Assembly: GCF_018613805.1 (NCBI RefSeq)
Contig: NZ_JAGGPL010000030.1
Coordinates: 1 to 64,000, forward strand
Origin: Arthrobacter sp. ISL-48
GTDB lineage: Bacteria; Actinomycetota; Actinomycetes; Actinomycetales; Micrococcaceae
Reading direction: 5' to 3'
DNA: 64,000 bases
Position numbers and translations under genes: made by a program. Below the pieces are notes generated by a model, which had not been told where the DNA came from, searched no databases, and saw only the letters and a list, made by a program, of their open reading frames with translations. Position 1 is the stretch's first letter. Every line of letters starts with the position of its first letter. This document shows positions 25,151 through 33,476 of the stretch, one piece after another.

Positions 25151-25276
25151 ATGCGCTTCTCTATTTGCCGTGCCCTCGCCAACTACTGCACCCACCTGAA
25201 GAGCACCCGCGAACACGCGAAGGCGGTCGGGGACTACCGGTTTACAAACCAGGCCGCCCCGGCCGGGACCAAATAA
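25151..25276 (+). CDS. Small translationally coupled ORF, 41 aa
   Basis: ATG at 25151 is preceded by AAAGGA with seven-base spacing and the frame ends TAA at 25274-25276, sharing one base with the ATG of the next gene (TAATG). The product begins MRFSICRALANYCTHLKSTR, is basic, and has two cysteines; the tail is short and disordered. I do not recognise it. The MRFS start resembles that of the luciferase-like protein at 28928, but no further similarity is seen. It may be a small accessory protein or a coupling leader for the AA_synth gene. Confidence 0.5.
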   Translation: MRFSICRALANYCTHLKSTREHAKAVGDYRFTNQAAPAGTK

Positions 25277-25884
25277 TGAACGACCAGGGACTGGGCATCC
25301 GCAAGATCGTCTATTACAGCGAAGAGATACTGCTCGAAAACGGCATCTCCCCCGCCGCCCCGGCAGTCCGTGCAACGGCGGCTGCAGTCGTAGCCAACCC
25401 CTGGTTGGGTGGAAAGGTTACCGATGACCTGAACGAGGAAGTCATCCGGCTGGCCCCGGTGCTGGCACGCAAACTCACCGACGTGCTAGCGAAGGAGCTC
25501 GGAGGTGTGGACGCAATTCAAGCCTTCGGCAAGGCAGCGATAGTGGGCACCGACGGCGAGATTGAACACGGCGCGGCCCTCATCCACACACCGTTCTTCG
25601 GCAACCTCGTCCGGGAATATTTCGACGGTGAATCCATCATCTGCTTCGCCGACGACCGAGCCGACGCCGGCGCATCACTCGTCGTACCCCTCTGGCACAA
25701 GAACGCCGCCGCCACCCGCACGCACTACCAAACCATTACCACCCGGATCAGCGACGCGCCCCGGCCCGGAGAGATCGTCGTCGTCCTCGGCGCATCAACC
25801 GGACCCCGCCCCCACTCACGCATCGGGGACCGGCTCACCGACCCCGTCGTCAAAGCAGACATCATAGGAGAACTAGTTTCATGA
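25276..25884 (+). CDS. AA_synth (amino acid synthesis) family protein, copy 1
   Basis: 202 aa. Motifs match the uncharacterised family usually labelled 'amino acid synthesis': IRKIVYYSEEILLENG, VANPWLGG, FGKAAIVGTDGEIEHGAALIH (~85-105, shown in part) and DAPRPGEIVVVLG near the end. Despite the label, members usually sit in catabolic clusters with flavin monooxygenases and amidohydrolases; a role as hydrolase or isomerase of a ring-opened intermediate is inference. It overlaps copy 2 by ATGA, so the two may form a hetero-oligomer. Confidence 0.77.
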   Translation: MNDQGLGIRKIVYYSEEILLENGISPAAPAVRATAAAVVANPWLGGKVTDDLNEEVIRLAPVLARKLTDVLAKELGGVDAIQAFGKAAIVGTDGEIEHGAALIHTPFFGNLVREYFDGESIICFADDRADAGASLVVPLWHKNAAATRTHYQTITTRISDAPRPGEIVVVLGASTGPRPHSRIGDRLTDPVVKADIIGELVS

Positions 25885-26435
25885 GCATTCGAAAAATCGT
25901 CACCCTAACCGAAGACATCCTGATCGAAGGCGGACGGGACGTCACGCCCAACGCGCGGGTCGCCGTCGTCGCAGCCATTATCAAGAACCCCTGGGCTGGC
26001 CAGGGTTTCGTAGAGGACCTATCAGCGGGAATCGACGGAAACGCCTCCGAAATCGGCGCCACGCTCGCCCCCCGCGTGCTCGAAGCCCTCGGCGCCCCCG
26101 CCGAAGCGTACGGCAAAGCCGCCATCGTCGGCCTGAACGGAGAAATCGAACACGGGTCCGGGCTCATCCACACCCTTGCCTTTGGAAACCACTTCCGCGA
26201 CGCCGCCAACGCCACCACTCTGTTGCCTGCCGTGGAAAAACGCGGGCCGGCCGGTGTTGTGTTCGACATTCCGCTCAAGCACATCACCGACGCGACCATC
26301 CGTTCCCACCACCAGAGCATCGAGGTGCGGATCAATGACGCGCCGCACGCCGACGAGATCGTGATCGCCCTGGCCGCCGCAGCCCAGGGACGCCCCCAGC
26401 AGCGGCTCGCCGCGTTCAGCACCGAAACGAAGTAG
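25881..26435 (+). CDS. AA_synth family protein, copy 2
   Basis: 184 aa, paralogous to the preceding gene and closer to the typical family sequence: IRKIVTLTEDILIEGGRDV, IKNPWAGQGFVEDLS, AYGKAAIVGLNGEIEHGSG, HHQSIEVRINDAPHADEIVI. The conserved GEIEHG and DAPxxDEI segments are present in both copies. Tandem non-identical copies are consistent with a two-subunit enzyme. The alpha/beta hydrolase gene follows 12 bases later. Confidence 0.8.
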   Translation: MSIRKIVTLTEDILIEGGRDVTPNARVAVVAAIIKNPWAGQGFVEDLSAGIDGNASEIGATLAPRVLEALGAPAEAYGKAAIVGLNGEIEHGSGLIHTLAFGNHFRDAANATTLLPAVEKRGPAGVVFDIPLKHITDATIRSHHQSIEVRINDAPHADEIVIALAAAAQGRPQQRLAAFSTETK

Positions 26436-26447
26436 GAGACTGCCCTC

Positions 26448-27188
26448 GTGAGCCGCCCCCGCATCGCACTCATTCACGGAGTCGGCCTCGACGGATCGAT
26501 GTGGGGGCCGCTCCGTGAATTCCTCGAACCCGAATACGACGTTCAGGTCCTCGAACTCCTCGGCCACGGAAACCGCGGACACATTGCGCCCGAGGGGGTG
26601 TCACTTGAAGAGCTCGCCACGGACGTCGCAGAGCACCTGGAACCGGGCACTCATGTCGTGGGCTTCTCACTCGGCGCCCTCGTCGCGCAACACCTGGCGC
26701 GATTCCGGCCCGACTTGGTGGCCTCCCTGGTTTCCGTCGCCTCGGTATGTGAACGTACATCCCAGGAACACGCCGCGGTGATGATTCGCCTGGCCGCAGC
26801 GGCATCTGACTTTCCCGCCACGGTGGAGGCGTCAATCATGCGGTGGTACCCCAAAGGGTCCTCTGTTCCGGGCGAATTGATCCAGGCCACGAGGGAAGTA
26901 CTGCTTCGCAACGACCCCCAATCCTTCCTGGCCTGCTATCGCGTCTTCGCAACCGCAGACGCGGAAATCGCCCCTGAACTCCCCCGGATTACCGTTCCGT
27001 CCCATGCCGTGACCGGAGAACTGGACCAGGGCTCAACGCCGGAGATGAGCGCCCGGCTCGCCGCGGCCATCCCCGGCTGCACTTACTCCGTCATCAGCGG
27101 GGCCCGCCACATGATGCCGGTCGAACAGCCCCACCAGCTCGCCAACACCCTCACTGCTTTCGTCAAGGAGCATTCACATGTCCACTGA
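26448..27188 (+). CDS. Alpha/beta hydrolase
   Basis: 246 aa, GTG start with GGAG upstream. The triad is visible: serine in VVGFSLGALVAQ (~70), aspartate in VTGELDQGSTPEMS (~195), histidine in ISGARHMMPVEQP (~222). The size and RHMMPVEQP ending resemble RutD/PcaD-type hydrolases that cleave enol-lactones or carbamate/amide-like intermediates. Its last 11 bases overlap the ALDH gene. In this operon it may hydrolyse a ring-opened ester, lactone or amide. Confidence 0.83.
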   Translation: MSRPRIALIHGVGLDGSMWGPLREFLEPEYDVQVLELLGHGNRGHIAPEGVSLEELATDVAEHLEPGTHVVGFSLGALVAQHLARFRPDLVASLVSVASVCERTSQEHAAVMIRLAAAASDFPATVEASIMRWYPKGSSVPGELIQATREVLLRNDPQSFLACYRVFATADAEIAPELPRITVPSHAVTGELDQGSTPEMSARLAAAIPGCTYSVISGARHMMPVEQPHQLANTLTAFVKEHSHVH

Positions 27189-28665
27189 TCGCCGCTACGA
27201 GCACTTCATCAACGGGGAATGGGTTGCCCCGTCTTCCGGGCAATACTTCGAGAGCACCAACCCGGCCACGCTCGACGTTCTGTACCGTGCGGCGCGCGGC
27301 AATGACGCCGACATGGAGCGGGCCGTGTCAGCCGCTTCTGCAGCCTTCCAAAACCCCGCATGGCGCGACCTCAGCCAAACAAAACGCGGGCACCTGCTGC
27401 GCCGCCTCGGTGACCTGGTCGGAGAACACGCGGACGAACTCGCTCGCATGGAATCCGAAGACAATGGCAAGCTTCTGCGGGAAATGCGCGCCCAGCTCGC
27501 AGCGATGCCCGAGTACTACTACTACTACGCCGGGCTGGCGGACAAAATCCAGGGCGACACCATCCCGGGCTCCAGCCGCGCAATGCTGAACTACACCCTG
27601 CGCGAACCCCTCGGCGTCGTGGGAGCCATCACGCCCTGGAACTCGCCGCTGACGCTGACCACCAGCAAGCTCGCCCCCGCCCTCGCCACGGGCAATACCA
27701 TCGTGATCAAACCGTCCGAATACACTTCAGCCACTGTCCTGCGCCTGGCATCGCTGGCCGACGAAGCCGGATTCCCGCGCGGTGTCGTCAATGTCGTCAC
27801 CGGCTTCGGCGCAGAAGCCGGAGCCGCGCTGGTCGAGGACCCCCGGCTCGCCAAAATCTCGTTCACTGGCAGCACCGCCACCGGTGCCCGCATCGCCTCC
27901 TCAACCGCTTCCCGCTTCATCGGTTCGACGCTGGAACTGGGCGGCAAGTCCCCGAACATTGTCTTCGCCGACGCCGACGTGGCAAATGCGTCCATGGGAG
28001 TGGTGGCCGGCATCTTTGCCGCGGCCGGTCAGACCTGCATTGCAGGCAGCCGCGTGTTTGCCCACAAGTCCGTCTACGACGAACTGCTTGAGCGTGTCGC
28101 TAATCGTGCCCGCAGCATCGTCATTGGAGACCCGCTCCTTGACGCAACGGAACTCGGGCCCCTGGCCTTCCAGGACCAGCGGGACAAGGTGGCCAGTTAT
28201 GTTGACCTTGGCGTCTCCGAAGGTGCCACCGTTCTGACCGGCGGCGGCCGTCCAAATACCGGCCTCAACGGCTACTTCTTCGAGCCCACCGTACTCACCG
28301 ACGTCAACAACTCCATGCGGGTGGTCAGGGAGGAGATATTCGGCCCCGTCGCTGCGATCATGCCCTTTGAAACAGAGGAAGAAGTCCTCGCCCTGGCCAA
28401 CGACACTAGCTACGGACTGGCCGCAGGGATCTGGACCACCAACCTCTCCCGGGCGCACCGCATGGCCAGCCGACTCGAGGCCGGGACCATCTGGGTCAAT
28501 ACTTACCGCACCATGTCTCCCCAGTCACCGCGCGAAGGCTTCAAAACCAGCGGAGTCGGCGTCGAACACGGCATCGAAAGCATCCGCGAATACACCAGAC
28601 TCAAAAGCATCTGGATCAACACCGACGAATCCCCCATCGCCGACCCCTTCATCATGAGGAGCTGA
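27178..28665 (+). CDS. Aldehyde dehydrogenase (hydroxymuconic-semialdehyde/betaine-aldehyde type)
   Basis: 495 aa, full length. NAD-binding segment GAITPWNSPLTLTTSKLAPA (~143-162), general-base glutamate in LELGGKSPNIVF (~252), catalytic cysteine in AAAGQTCIAGSR (~285) and EEIFGPV near 385. It oxidises an aldehyde, here perhaps a semialdehyde left after ring opening. It differs from the truncated succinate-semialdehyde dehydrogenase at 20143. Five bases separate it from the tautomerase gene. Confidence 0.88.
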   Translation: MSTDRRYEHFINGEWVAPSSGQYFESTNPATLDVLYRAARGNDADMERAVSAASAAFQNPAWRDLSQTKRGHLLRRLGDLVGEHADELARMESEDNGKLLREMRAQLAAMPEYYYYYAGLADKIQGDTIPGSSRAMLNYTLREPLGVVGAITPWNSPLTLTTSKLAPALATGNTIVIKPSEYTSATVLRLASLADEAGFPRGVVNVVTGFGAEAGAALVEDPRLAKISFTGSTATGARIASSTASRFIGSTLELGGKSPNIVFADADVANASMGVVAGIFAAAGQTCIAGSRVFAHKSVYDELLERVANRARSIVIGDPLLDATELGPLAFQDQRDKVASYVDLGVSEGATVLTGGGRPNTGLNGYFFEPTVLTDVNNSMRVVREEIFGPVAAIMPFETEEEVLALANDTSYGLAAGIWTTNLSRAHRMASRLEAGTIWVNTYRTMSPQSPREGFKTSGVGVEHGIESIREYTRLKSIWINTDESPIADPFIMRS

Positions 28666-28670
28666 ACACC

Positions 28671-28928
28671 TTGCCACTTATCGAAGTCTCGATTGCCCGG
28701 GGCCGGACCCCCGAGCAGCTCCGCTCCCTCATCGGCGCGCTTCACCGGGCAGCCGAAACCTCCGTGGGCGCGGCACCGGAAAACACCACTGTCATCATCC
28801 GGGAAATTGAACACGAACACTGGTCCCGCGGCGACCAGAGCATCGCCGAACGCAATGCAGCAGCCCAGGAAACAACAGCCATCAACGAGGCGTCGGCGGA
28901 CACCGCCGCAGAATCAAGGAGTCACTAA
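28671..28928 (+). CDS. 4-Oxalocrotonate tautomerase-like protein
   Basis: 85 aa with a TTG start, so that proline is exposed as residue 1 after methionine removal (MPLIEVSIARGRTPEQLRSL). The beta-alpha-beta unit of the 4-OT family occupies the first ~60 residues (ENTTVIIREIEHEHWSRGDQ); the last ~25 are a low-complexity extension. It would convert an enol to a keto form, implying that the pathway has a 2-hydroxydienoate-like or enamide intermediate. The stop overlaps the next start (TAATG). Confidence 0.82.
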   Translation: MPLIEVSIARGRTPEQLRSLIGALHRAAETSVGAAPENTTVIIREIEHEHWSRGDQSIAERNAAAQETTAINEASADTAAESRSH

Positions 28929-29995
28929 TGCGCTTTTCCCTCTTCGCCCACATGGAGCGCTGGGACGAGACCGTCTCGCACCAAGAATGCTTCGAGAACT
29001 TAACGGAACTCACGCTCATCGCGGAAGCCGGCGGGTTCAGCACCGTCTGGATTGGTGAACACCACTCGATGGAGTACACCATCTCCCCCAGCCCCATGCC
29101 CCAGCTTGCCTACCTGGCAGCACGCACATCGCGCATCCGGTTGGGTGCCGGAACAATCATCGCCCCCTTCTGGAACCCGCTCCGCGTAGCCGGGGAAACG
29201 GCGCTCCTGGATGTCATCAGCAACGGCCGCATGGAAGTGGGACTGGCCCGCGGCGCCTACCAGTTCGAGTTCGACCGCCTCATGGGCGGCATGTCTGCAG
29301 TTGATGGCGGCAAGCACCTGCGCGAGCTCGTCCCGGCCGTGCGCGCGCTCTGGGAAGGCGACTACGCGCACGACGGCGAGGTGTGGCAATTCCCAACCTC
29401 CACCAGCGTCCCCAAGCCACTGCAGAAGCCGACCCCACCCATGTGGATCGCCGCCCGGGACATCTCCTCGCACGAGTTCGCCGTCGCCAATGGCTGCAAC
29501 GTGATGGTCACGCCGCTCATGAAGGGCGACGAGGAGGTCGAAGACCTTGCGCGCAAGTTCGACACCGCGGTGGAGAACAACCCCGGCGTCCCCCGCCCGG
29601 ACCTCATGGTGCTCCGCCACACGCATGTCCACGCCGCAGACGAGCCCGAGGGATGGCGGCGTCCGGCCGAGGGCATCCAAAAGTTCTACCGCACCTTTGA
29701 TGCCTGGTTCGGAAACAAGACCACTCCCAAGAACGGTTTCCTCGAGCCCAGCCCCGAGGAGAAGTTCGCCGACCGCTCGGAGTTCACGCCAGAATCCCTC
29801 CACCAGACGGCGATGATCGGGACACCTGAAGAGGTCATCCAGCGGCTTCGCCACTACGAGGCGCTCGGCGTCGACGAGTTCAGCCTCTGGGCCGACAACA
29901 GCCTGACCCACGAGGAAAAGAAACGCTCGCTCGAACTCTTCATCAAGCACGTCATCCCGGCCTTCCAGGAGCAGACGGCTACTGCGGCACGCTGA
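28928..29995 (+). CDS. Luciferase-like FMN-dependent monooxygenase (LLM)
   Basis: 355 aa, TIM-barrel bacterial luciferase family. N-terminal strand MRFSLFAHMERW, then AEAGGFSTVWIGEHHS (~33-48), RIRLGAGTIIAPFWNPLRVA and RMEVGLARGAYQFEFDRLMG, all typical. Such oxygenases use FMNH2 from a separate reductase, here most likely the 23374 gene product. As last gene of the operon, after AA_synth, hydrolase, ALDH and tautomerase, it is the probable first enzyme, inserting oxygen to open a ring or cleave a C-N bond. Substrate unknown. Confidence 0.86.
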   Translation: MRFSLFAHMERWDETVSHQECFENLTELTLIAEAGGFSTVWIGEHHSMEYTISPSPMPQLAYLAARTSRIRLGAGTIIAPFWNPLRVAGETALLDVISNGRMEVGLARGAYQFEFDRLMGGMSAVDGGKHLRELVPAVRALWEGDYAHDGEVWQFPTSTSVPKPLQKPTPPMWIAARDISSHEFAVANGCNVMVTPLMKGDEEVEDLARKFDTAVENNPGVPRPDLMVLRHTHVHAADEPEGWRRPAEGIQKFYRTFDAWFGNKTTPKNGFLEPSPEEKFADRSEFTPESLHQTAMIGTPEEVIQRLRHYEALGVDEFSLWADNSLTHEEKKRSLELFIKHVIPAFQEQTATAAR

Positions 29996-30014
29996 TGTCA
30001 ATCGGTGCCGGGGT

Positions 30015-30044
30015 CCGGGCCGGAGCCAATCGGCTCCGGCCCGG
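30015..30044 (+). terminator. 13-bp perfect hairpin ending the monooxygenase operon
   Basis: CCGGGCCGGAGCC (30015-30027) pairs with 30032-30044 around AATC, 20 bases after the stop of the monooxygenase gene. Confidence 0.75.
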
Positions 30045-30069
30045 GGCCCGGCACTCCTCTTGCCCCGGC

Positions 30070-30345
30070 TTAACAGATGTGGCAGACGCCCTCATGTCTA
30101 TGGAGCGGACGCACGCCTGCGGGCCCTCCGCCGCCTCCGTACGATAGCTCCCGCCGCACACCCAGGACATCGGCGGCACCATCGGTATCAGCCGCGGTCT
30201 GGTAACCCAAGGCATAAACAAGCTCAAGGGCGTCGGCGTTGTAACGGCAGAGCCGTGGCACCAAAGTATCGTGGCACAGCAGCGCCCCGGCGCCCTTGAT
30301 GGCAAGGCGAACCTGCGTCTTGATGTTTTTGGGGAATTGTGTGGG
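30070..30345 (-). pseudogene. Possible decayed RpiB-like isomerase fragment
   Basis: The minus-strand frame reads KGAGALLCHDTLVPRLCR followed by YNADALELVYALGYQ, which has the spacing of the CHD...R..HN.A..L..G signature of ribose/erythrose-phosphate isomerase B. Upstream and downstream residues do not fit the family and no start with a ribosome binding site exists. It may be a remnant or chance; only the short motif supports it. Confidence 0.25.
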
Positions 30346-30377
30346 CGCGCATGCTCGAAGAAGGAACTCCGACGGCT

Positions 30378-30998
30378 TTATTTGGCCGATATAGCCAGGA
30401 AGCGGATGGGCAGGTCCAGCAGTTCCAGCGGGCCGTGGGGTCCTTCGCCGTCGAGAAGCAGTGAGTCCCCCGCCTCCATGGTGTATTCGTAGGCTCCGTG
30501 GCCATAAATCATCTTGCCGGAGAGCATGTAGATGAATTCGGTTCCGGGATGCTGGAACAGCGGGAAAACGTCGGAGGCGTCTGTCAGCGTGACCAGCGTG
30601 GGCTCGAGGGCATCCGTGCGGCCCTTAAGGGTCCCGAGGACACGGTATTCGTGCCCGTGCTGGGTACCGCTGCGCACGGTCAGGCTGCCCTGGCCGTTCT
30701 TGGTGAAGGTCGCGTCCCGGTCGGTGTCCGCACCACGGAACAGGGCCGTGACCGGTATTTTCAGCCCGTCAGCCAGTCGCTGCAGCGTGGTCAGCGAACA
30801 CGAGGTGCTCGCCGACTCAATTTTGGAGATCATCGCCTTGGACAGTCCCGTCCGTGCTGCAAGTTCGGCCGCCGAGAGCCTCTGGGCCGTCCGGTAGCGG
30901 CGCAGCTGCCCCGCAATAACGCGTTCGAGTTTCCCTGCCACCGCGTCTGCTGCTGCATCTACTGACACGTCCGTCTCCCCGCCAGTCTGATTGGTCAT
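30378..30998 (-). CDS. XRE-family regulator with C-terminal cupin domain
   Basis: 206 aa. Helix-turn-helix at residues ~33-80 (LSAAELAARTGLSKAMISKI), cupin at ~130-206 (HPGTEFIYMLSGKMIYGHGA, EAGDSLLLDGEGPHGPLELL). This architecture is shared with PuuR-like regulators of amine and amino-acid catabolism; the cupin senses a small ligand. It is the last gene of the minus-strand operon 37885-30378, 28 bases after the amidase gene, and probably controls it. Confidence 0.85.
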   Translation of the reverse strand: MTNQTGGETDVSVDAAADAVAGKLERVIAGQLRRYRTAQRLSAAELAARTGLSKAMISKIESASTSCSLTTLQRLADGLKIPVTALFRGADTDRDATFTKNGQGSLTVRSGTQHGHEYRVLGTLKGRTDALEPTLVTLTDASDVFPLFQHPGTEFIYMLSGKMIYGHGAYEYTMEAGDSLLLDGEGPHGPLELLDLPIRFLAISAK

Positions 30999-31026
30999 CC
31001 AGCCATCATAGGCAGGGCCACAGCCT

Positions 31027-32343
31027 CTATCCGGTCATGCGAGACTCACCCAGCAGACCCTCGAGAACGTCCGCCAAGGCCTTGGCCCCTGCCTCAGCAT
31101 CGTGGTCCTCCACCAGTTCCTCCGGCGAATGCGAGATCCCGGTGGGGTTCCTAACGAACAGCATGGCCGTGGGGATGTGGACTGCCAGCACTCCGGCGTC
31201 GTGGCCTGCGCCTGTGTCCAGGACGGGTGCTCCCGGGATCAGGGCCTGGAGCTGGTCTCGGAGCCCGGAGTCGAAGTGGACTGTGGGACTCACAGATTCA
31301 ACGTCGAACGTGACAGTGCAGCGCTCCTCGGCAGCAATGACCTGGGCATTGAGATGAATGGATTCCACCAGGGCGGCGGTGACTTCGTCCCGGGGGTGCC
31401 TGACGTCGATCCACATATCAACCCGGGAGGCGATGACGTTGGTTCCCCCGGGTACGGGCTGCAACCGGCCCACGGTCGCGCGGGCATCCTTGTAGTTCCT
31501 GGCCGTATCCCGTATGCCGATCATGATCTTGGCTGCGGCAATCATCGGATCTTTCCGGTCCTTCATCAGGGTGGTTCCGGCGTGGTTGCCCTGGCCGCGT
31601 ACTGAGAGCTTCCACCGGCCGTGGCCCAGGATGGAGGAGCCGATGGCCACCGGCCTGCGAAGATCGATCAAGCCCCTGCCCTGTTCAACGTGGAGTTCAA
31701 CGAACAAGCCCAGCCGCTGGAGGGTTTTGTGGTCGGCGCCGATGAACCGGGGGTCTTGCCCGTTGGCCGCGGCCACGTCAGCATAGGTGTTGCCGTCCGC
31801 GTCTTTGAGGTTGCGGGCTTTGTTTGGGTCCAGCGCGCCGGTGAGCAGGCGCGAACCCAGGCAGGCGACGCCGAAGCGGGAGCCTTCCTCTTCCGGGAAG
31901 ACGGCGATTGCCAGCGGCCTCCGGGGGCGGATGCCGCGGTTTTTCAGGATGTCGACGGCGACCAGCGCGGAGGCTACACCCAGGGGGCCGTCGTACTCGC
32001 CGCCGCCGGGAACAGAATCGAGGTGGCTGCCGGTGACGACGGCGTCCCTGCGTGTGCCGGTGGCGGTGTCCCACCAGGCCCAGATGATTCCGTTGTTGTC
32101 GGTGGTGACGTCCAGCCCGCGCCCGCCGGCCTGCTCGATGAACCAGCTTCGCAGGTCGGTTTCGGCGGTCGAGAAGACCGGGCGGGAGTATCCGCCGCGG
32201 CGCGTGTCTGTTCCGACGCTGGAAATGTCCCGCAGGAGACCGGCGACGGTGCCGGTTGCCGGTTTAGTCGCGGAGGAAGTCACGGGACGGTCCGTTCTGT
32301 AGGTCTGGTTGAGCGCACGGGCCAGCGGATGCTGACTGGTCAT
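31027..32343 (-). CDS. M20-family Zn-dependent amidase (N-carbamoyl-amino-acid hydrolase/allantoate amidohydrolase type)
   Basis: 438 aa. The metal site is clear: GSHLDSVPGGGEYDGPLGV (~105-123), AVFPEEEGSRFG (~153, general base and metal ligand), ELHVEQG (~218), the dimerisation domain with GHGRWKLSVRGQGNHAGTT and the late histidine in TGISHSPEE (~412). Members remove the carbamoyl or ureido group from N-carbamoyl amino acids. The ATG overlaps the stop of the oxidase gene (ATGA). Next to a sarcosine-oxidase-like enzyme, an N-carbamoyl-N-methyl amino acid is a possible substrate; this is inference. Confidence 0.84.
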   Translation of the reverse strand: MTSQHPLARALNQTYRTDRPVTSSATKPATGTVAGLLRDISSVGTDTRRGGYSRPVFSTAETDLRSWFIEQAGGRGLDVTTDNNGIIWAWWDTATGTRRDAVVTGSHLDSVPGGGEYDGPLGVASALVAVDILKNRGIRPRRPLAIAVFPEEEGSRFGVACLGSRLLTGALDPNKARNLKDADGNTYADVAAANGQDPRFIGADHKTLQRLGLFVELHVEQGRGLIDLRRPVAIGSSILGHGRWKLSVRGQGNHAGTTLMKDRKDPMIAAAKIMIGIRDTARNYKDARATVGRLQPVPGGTNVIASRVDMWIDVRHPRDEVTAALVESIHLNAQVIAAEERCTVTFDVESVSPTVHFDSGLRDQLQALIPGAPVLDTGAGHDAGVLAVHIPTAMLFVRNPTGISHSPEELVEDHDAEAGAKALADVLEGLLGESRMTG

Positions 32344-33476
32344 CTGGTGCTGATCCGGGCGGTTGCCTGGCGGAACCGGGCGGGGACATCGCCGGTGCCT
32401 ATTGCCAGGCCGGCCGCCCACTGCCCGATCAGCGGCGCGAACTTCGCACCGTGCCCCGAGCACGGGGACAGCACTGTCAGGTTGCCCGCCCGGTCGATGA
32501 CGAAGTCCTCGGTGGGCGTATTCGTGAACAGGCACGTGGCCTCGGCGTATGGCTCCGGGTCAAGGCCGGGAAGGTACTTTCGGACATAATCCACCACCCG
32601 CCCCCGGTTCTCCGGATCCACAAGGCCGGTTTGGGCGGCGGCTGAGGGGATGAACTTTCCGCCGTTGTATTCGGCGACTTTCTGCCCGGCGAAGCCGGCA
32701 TCCCGTCCTCCAGGCAGGCCGTAGGTCTGGATGGCCGAGCTCTTATGGATGAACGTGGGCCACGGCTTTTCGTCACGGTACCGGAAGTGGTAGGCCTGCT
32801 CCTGCCGGACCGTGATCTCCGGGAGTCCGGCAAGGAACCCGGCCGGGAGCGACAACTCCCCCAGCAGCGAAGGCAGCCAGCCGCCAGCGCTGACAATGAC
32901 GTTCCCGGCGTCGATGCGCTCCCCTGCCGCGGAAACTACACGGTAGCCCGCACCCGTCTTTTCCGCCCCCGTAACGTTCCAGCCGGTCAGCAACCTGGCG
33001 CCATGCTGCACTGCTAGGTCGATCATGGCTTTGACCGAGCTCTCGGCGTCAATCACGCCGGCGCCGGGGTGCCAGAGCACCGGAGTATCGAAATGGATCT
33101 GGGGCCAGCGTGATCGGGCCTGGGCCGCGCTGAGAAGTTCGTGCTCAATGCCGGCACCTGCCAGGACCCGGGCCAGGTGCTCCGGGTCCCTTTCGGGACC
33201 GTAATCCACCGCGCCGGCAGGGGTGATCAGTTCCAGGCCGCTGGCCCGGTCGAGTTCATCCCACAACGCTTTCGACTCGAGAACGGCACGGGTATAGAAG
33301 CCGTCCGGATAGGCGTACCGGAAGATCCGGGCCGAACCGTGCGAACTGCCGTCGTGGCTTGCCGGGACCGTGCGCTCCAGGATCGTGACGTCATGGCCCT
33401 GGGAGGCGAGCTGCCAAGCGGTGGCGGCGCCGGCCAGTCCGGCGCCAACCACAACATATTCCGAGGATTCCGCCAT
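32340..33476 (-). CDS. Monomeric sarcosine oxidase-like FAD enzyme
   Basis: 378 aa, the size of monomeric sarcosine oxidase and N-methyltryptophan oxidase. Rossmann motif VVVGAGLAGAATAWQLA at the N terminus; SSHGSARIFRYAY (~43-55) is the conserved flavin-contact segment; CLFTNTPTEDFVIDR (~308) contains the cysteine that carries covalent FAD in the family; SPCSGHGAKFAPLIG near the end is typical. It oxidises a secondary amine such as sarcosine or N-methylglutamate to the primary amine plus aldehyde. The start overlaps the GlxD stop (TAATG). Confidence 0.86.
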   Translation of the reverse strand: MAESSEYVVVGAGLAGAATAWQLASQGHDVTILERTVPASHDGSSHGSARIFRYAYPDGFYTRAVLESKALWDELDRASGLELITPAGAVDYGPERDPEHLARVLAGAGIEHELLSAAQARSRWPQIHFDTPVLWHPGAGVIDAESSVKAMIDLAVQHGARLLTGWNVTGAEKTGAGYRVVSAAGERIDAGNVIVSAGGWLPSLLGELSLPAGFLAGLPEITVRQEQAYHFRYRDEKPWPTFIHKSSAIQTYGLPGGRDAGFAGQKVAEYNGGKFIPSAAAQTGLVDPENRGRVVDYVRKYLPGLDPEPYAEATCLFTNTPTEDFVIDRAGNLTVLSPCSGHGAKFAPLIGQWAAGLAIGTGDVPARFRQATARISTR

